64,000 nt of DNA from Burhinus oedicnemus (taxonomy: Eukaryota; Chordata; Aves; Charadriiformes; Burhinidae). The stretch covers positions 1,307,473 through 1,371,472 of the forward strand of contig VFFE01007079.1 in assembly GCA_008921705.1 (NCBI GenBank), read 5' to 3'. The notes below the pieces were generated by a model. That model worked only from the letters and a program-made list of their open reading frames with translations, did no database searches and was not told where the DNA came from. Within the stretch, counting starts at the first letter, position 1. Every line of letters starts with the position of its first letter. Below are positions 61,580 through 64,000 of this stretch, one piece after another. A program made the position numbers and the translations under genes.

Positions 61580-62750
61580 CTTTGTTATTTTCTGTGAATG
61601 ACTAATACATGAAAAATGTCCATGCTGCCATGACTCAGGCAAGCTTAAGTTGAACGTTGGCAGGCAAAGAAGCGAACATCTTTTGCCAGGCCTACCTCTC
61701 TACCAAGGGACTCTGACAGGGAGCAGTTATCCTTGTGTCTTCCCCCAAGTCTGCTCCTCTTCTTAGCTAAGCTCTAATTAAGCAGGGCTGTTCCTTTTTT
61801 GTTCCTCCTTTGAAGTCTGTTGTTCGCCTCTGGGAGAGGCTGATTAGGTACCCAACAGCCCATTAGCTCCTTCCAGACTCATATAATGGGGTGTACAAAC
61901 CCTGCATTATGTCACTGCAAAATCGTCCCGTTGGGAACCAAAGGACAAAAAGGTTATGGAAAATAGATTAATAATCTCCTACCCCTTTCCAGTATTACAT
62001 ACATACAGTCATCCGTACACAGTCTGTCGGGCATCTGCGTAATCACCCCAGCACAAGTAGAGCGGAACCATTTTGTAGTGCCTGATTATTAGAGCTGCTG
62101 ATCACAGAAGAAATCCCACTGAAATATAATTCAGAGAGGACTTGTGTAGGAGAGAAACTTCGCATAAGCAAACTTTTCATGAATTTAAAGGACTGTTTAC
62201 AGTGCCATAAGTGACTTTTCATTATATCTGAGTTAATGGTATGGCCTTCTTTATGCTTCTCTCCCCTGCTTTATCTGCCCCCTTCAGCTTTGCTGATAAT
62301 GCCAGAGTAGAGTTACTGGGAAATTTAGAGGTGAAGAAGTGTAGAATCATCTAAAGCGGACACCATTGTAATGTATCCGAGTTACTTTTTTATATATATT
62401 ACATAGAGGATTACCCCTTCTTCATACATTCCTGAGTGATTAAAATGCAGGGTGAAAGAGCTACCTGTTCAGGGAGGCTCTGGGCTGCTCAGCAAAAGTG
62501 GATTACCATCCTGTGTGCTGAGCATTACACCCTCTTTAGAATTCTGCTGAGAGCTGTAGAAATCAAACTTCACAGTCTGAACTGCGACTGGAAACTCTAT
62601 AGTTCCAAGGAGCTCCGTGAAAAAAATGTGATCGCTGATTGTTTTTCTGACCAAGGAGTGCTAACCAGGCTTGATTAAAAGGCACGGTGGTTTTTCTCAC
62701 GCTACCGAAGTGAAGCTGGCTTGTGAGAGAAACAGTTTTTCTGCTTATGT
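61580..62750. other. Non-coding stretch with complex, repeat-poor sequence
   Basis: No gene is recognised. The 80-codon frame at 62436-62678 lacks recognisable domains. The DNA has mixed composition without simple repeats and could be regulatory. Only cross-species alignment could tell. Confidence 0.35.
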
Positions 62751-62769
62751 AACTGCCCACAGAGATTAC

Positions 62770-62788
62770 TGTTGTTGTTGTTGTTGTT
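62770..62788. repeat. (GTT)6 microsatellite
   Basis: Six perfect GTT units, probably polymorphic in length. Confidence 0.9.
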
Positions 62789-62799
62789 AAATAAAACGA

Positions 62800-64000
62800 A
62801 ATAGCTTTTCACTTAGCTACTGACTTTGAACTAAGCAATAAAAATGTTTTTCACACATTAAGCCTCAGAATAAGCTCATTGAAACAAGGACTTTATCTTC
62901 ATTTGTGTAAGCATCACTAGGCTTGTTGAAGAACGCACTGTTTTGGTCATTTTTGTGACTGGTGAACTGGGACGCTGGGCAAGCTGAATCAGTTATCATA
63001 AAGCCAGTTAGCAAGTCAGGAGGGAGCAGCAAATAGCTACTCAGAATCGTGTACTCCAAATACCCCTCTAAACTGTGATTTCCTTTCAATGTGAACAGCA
63101 GTTTGCATTTTTTTGTCTTTCTATTTAACACTTCAATAGGATGTGACATGTTTTTAAAGAACTGGGAAAAGCAGAGATTATAATTGAAAGAATGGAGTGG
63201 ATAATATTTACAAAACCAGGTTATTCAACTCCTGGATGAAGATCATCCAGTCAGATGAGCCTAATTTATGCAGAAAGGAAAGTGTGCTATTTGTTGAAAG
63301 ATCTGTTCTTTGCCATCAAGCTTGATGGATGGATTAAAGAAAAGGAAGAATTTCATTAAAGGCACATTTCAAAGTCAGCGTAAGGGATACATCTCTACAA
63401 ATATTTCCACTGAACAGGAGGCAATCTGTAATGCCAGTGAGTCTGGGTCTGAATTCTGTTTTCTCCTACGTGTACAAAGATGGTGAATCTTTTTCCCTTG
63501 TTTTAATGCTAGCCAGATATGCTAGCCATTGCCAAATGCTATTATTTCCTCTTATACAAAAAACACATCTATGCACTTACCCTCATTACTGTGTACACTA
63601 ATACTAAGCATTCTGAAAACAAGTTTATCATCAGCCTTGTTTTTCTTGCATGACTTTAGTAGAATTGTGTCCTTCCTTCTAATACAAAGAATTACTACTC
63701 AAGCATTTTTGTTAGGGACTGCTAGGTGATTTACCATCATCTTTCTCCAAGATGAACGAAGATAGCTGGAATTCTTTTGTGACTGCTGCCATTCTCCCAC
63801 TACCGTTTTTATGCTGTTCCTCTGTTGTGCCTTATTTTTGCAATCTGCATTCCATCCTCCTCTTTCTCAGCCATACAAGATCACAGAAATAAAAGCTGGC
63901 GCTGATAGACTATTTGGGGAATTTGTAGTACAGAGAAGGAAATTCTGATCTGGAGGAATGCAAACAGAGGCTCTGTTGCTAGTCTCACAGGTTTTATTCC
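62800..64000. other. Gene-free right end
   Basis: No exon, RNA gene or repeat family was recognised up to the window edge. Confidence 0.4.

Noticed and set aside
31000..64000. Expected IDS or AFF2 exons by human synteny
   Set aside because: No sulfatase signature or AFF2-like peptide was recognised. Absence by eye is not proof, and a translated search would be needed.

Overview
The window is vertebrate, and specifically bird, genomic DNA. Genes are split by GT-AG introns, two promoters sit in CpG islands in otherwise AT-rich DNA, and the interspersed repeats are CR1 LINE fragments and avian-type LTRs. One solo LTR, beginning and ending with TGTCATGGTTT / AAACCATGACA, resembles a family I know from neoavian genomes, so a neoavian bird is my best guess. 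That guess rests on memory, not a search. One 20-base run of N (44283-44302) marks an assembly gap.

Three genes can be supported, all in 12-30.5 kb. TMEM185A (+) has seven coding exons between 12018 and 22836, which join without a frame error into a 350-residue multipass membrane protein. An HSFX/HSFY-like heat-shock-factor gene (+) has a coding exon at 24366-24920 and a second at 26078-26140, with a poly(A) signal at 26474. EOLA1 (-; ASCH domain, formerly CXorf40A) has coding exons at 29994-29742 and 28362-28145, giving 156 residues. HSFX genes, TMEM185A and EOLA1 (CXorf40A) are also neighbours in human Xq28, with TMEM185A and EOLA1 convergent there too, so this is a conserved block.

Layout: 1-11.4 kb is AT-rich and has no gene I can recognise. 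It holds one possible transmembrane-coding exon near 8.3 kb on the minus strand and a perfect estrogen-response-element-like palindrome at 4.8 kb. The TMEM185A CpG island (11.5-12.56 kb) carries three identical NRF1-type sites. The HSFX intron holds a CR1 whose 3' end stops just before the branch point. A rearranged CR1 in the opposite orientation fills most of the 1.5 kb between the convergent HSFX and EOLA1 ends. The EOLA1 CpG island (30.06-30.96 kb) also carries a YY1-type site pointing away from EOLA1. From 31 to 64 kb the DNA looks intergenic or intronic: a solo LTR with a 5-bp target duplication (32063-32640), a second LTR on the minus strand (about 42965-43636), the gap in an imperfect tandem repeat, two ancient MIR-like SINE cores, a degenerate CR1 3' end, and one proline-rich possible exon near 61.35 kb.

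The most interesting locus is the HSFX-like gene. Its recognition helix has lost the arginine and glutamine that HSF proteins use on DNA. Its second exon hits a TAA after 20 codons, followed by 78 further open codons in the same frame. It is either a diverged short HSF relative or a gene caught during decay.
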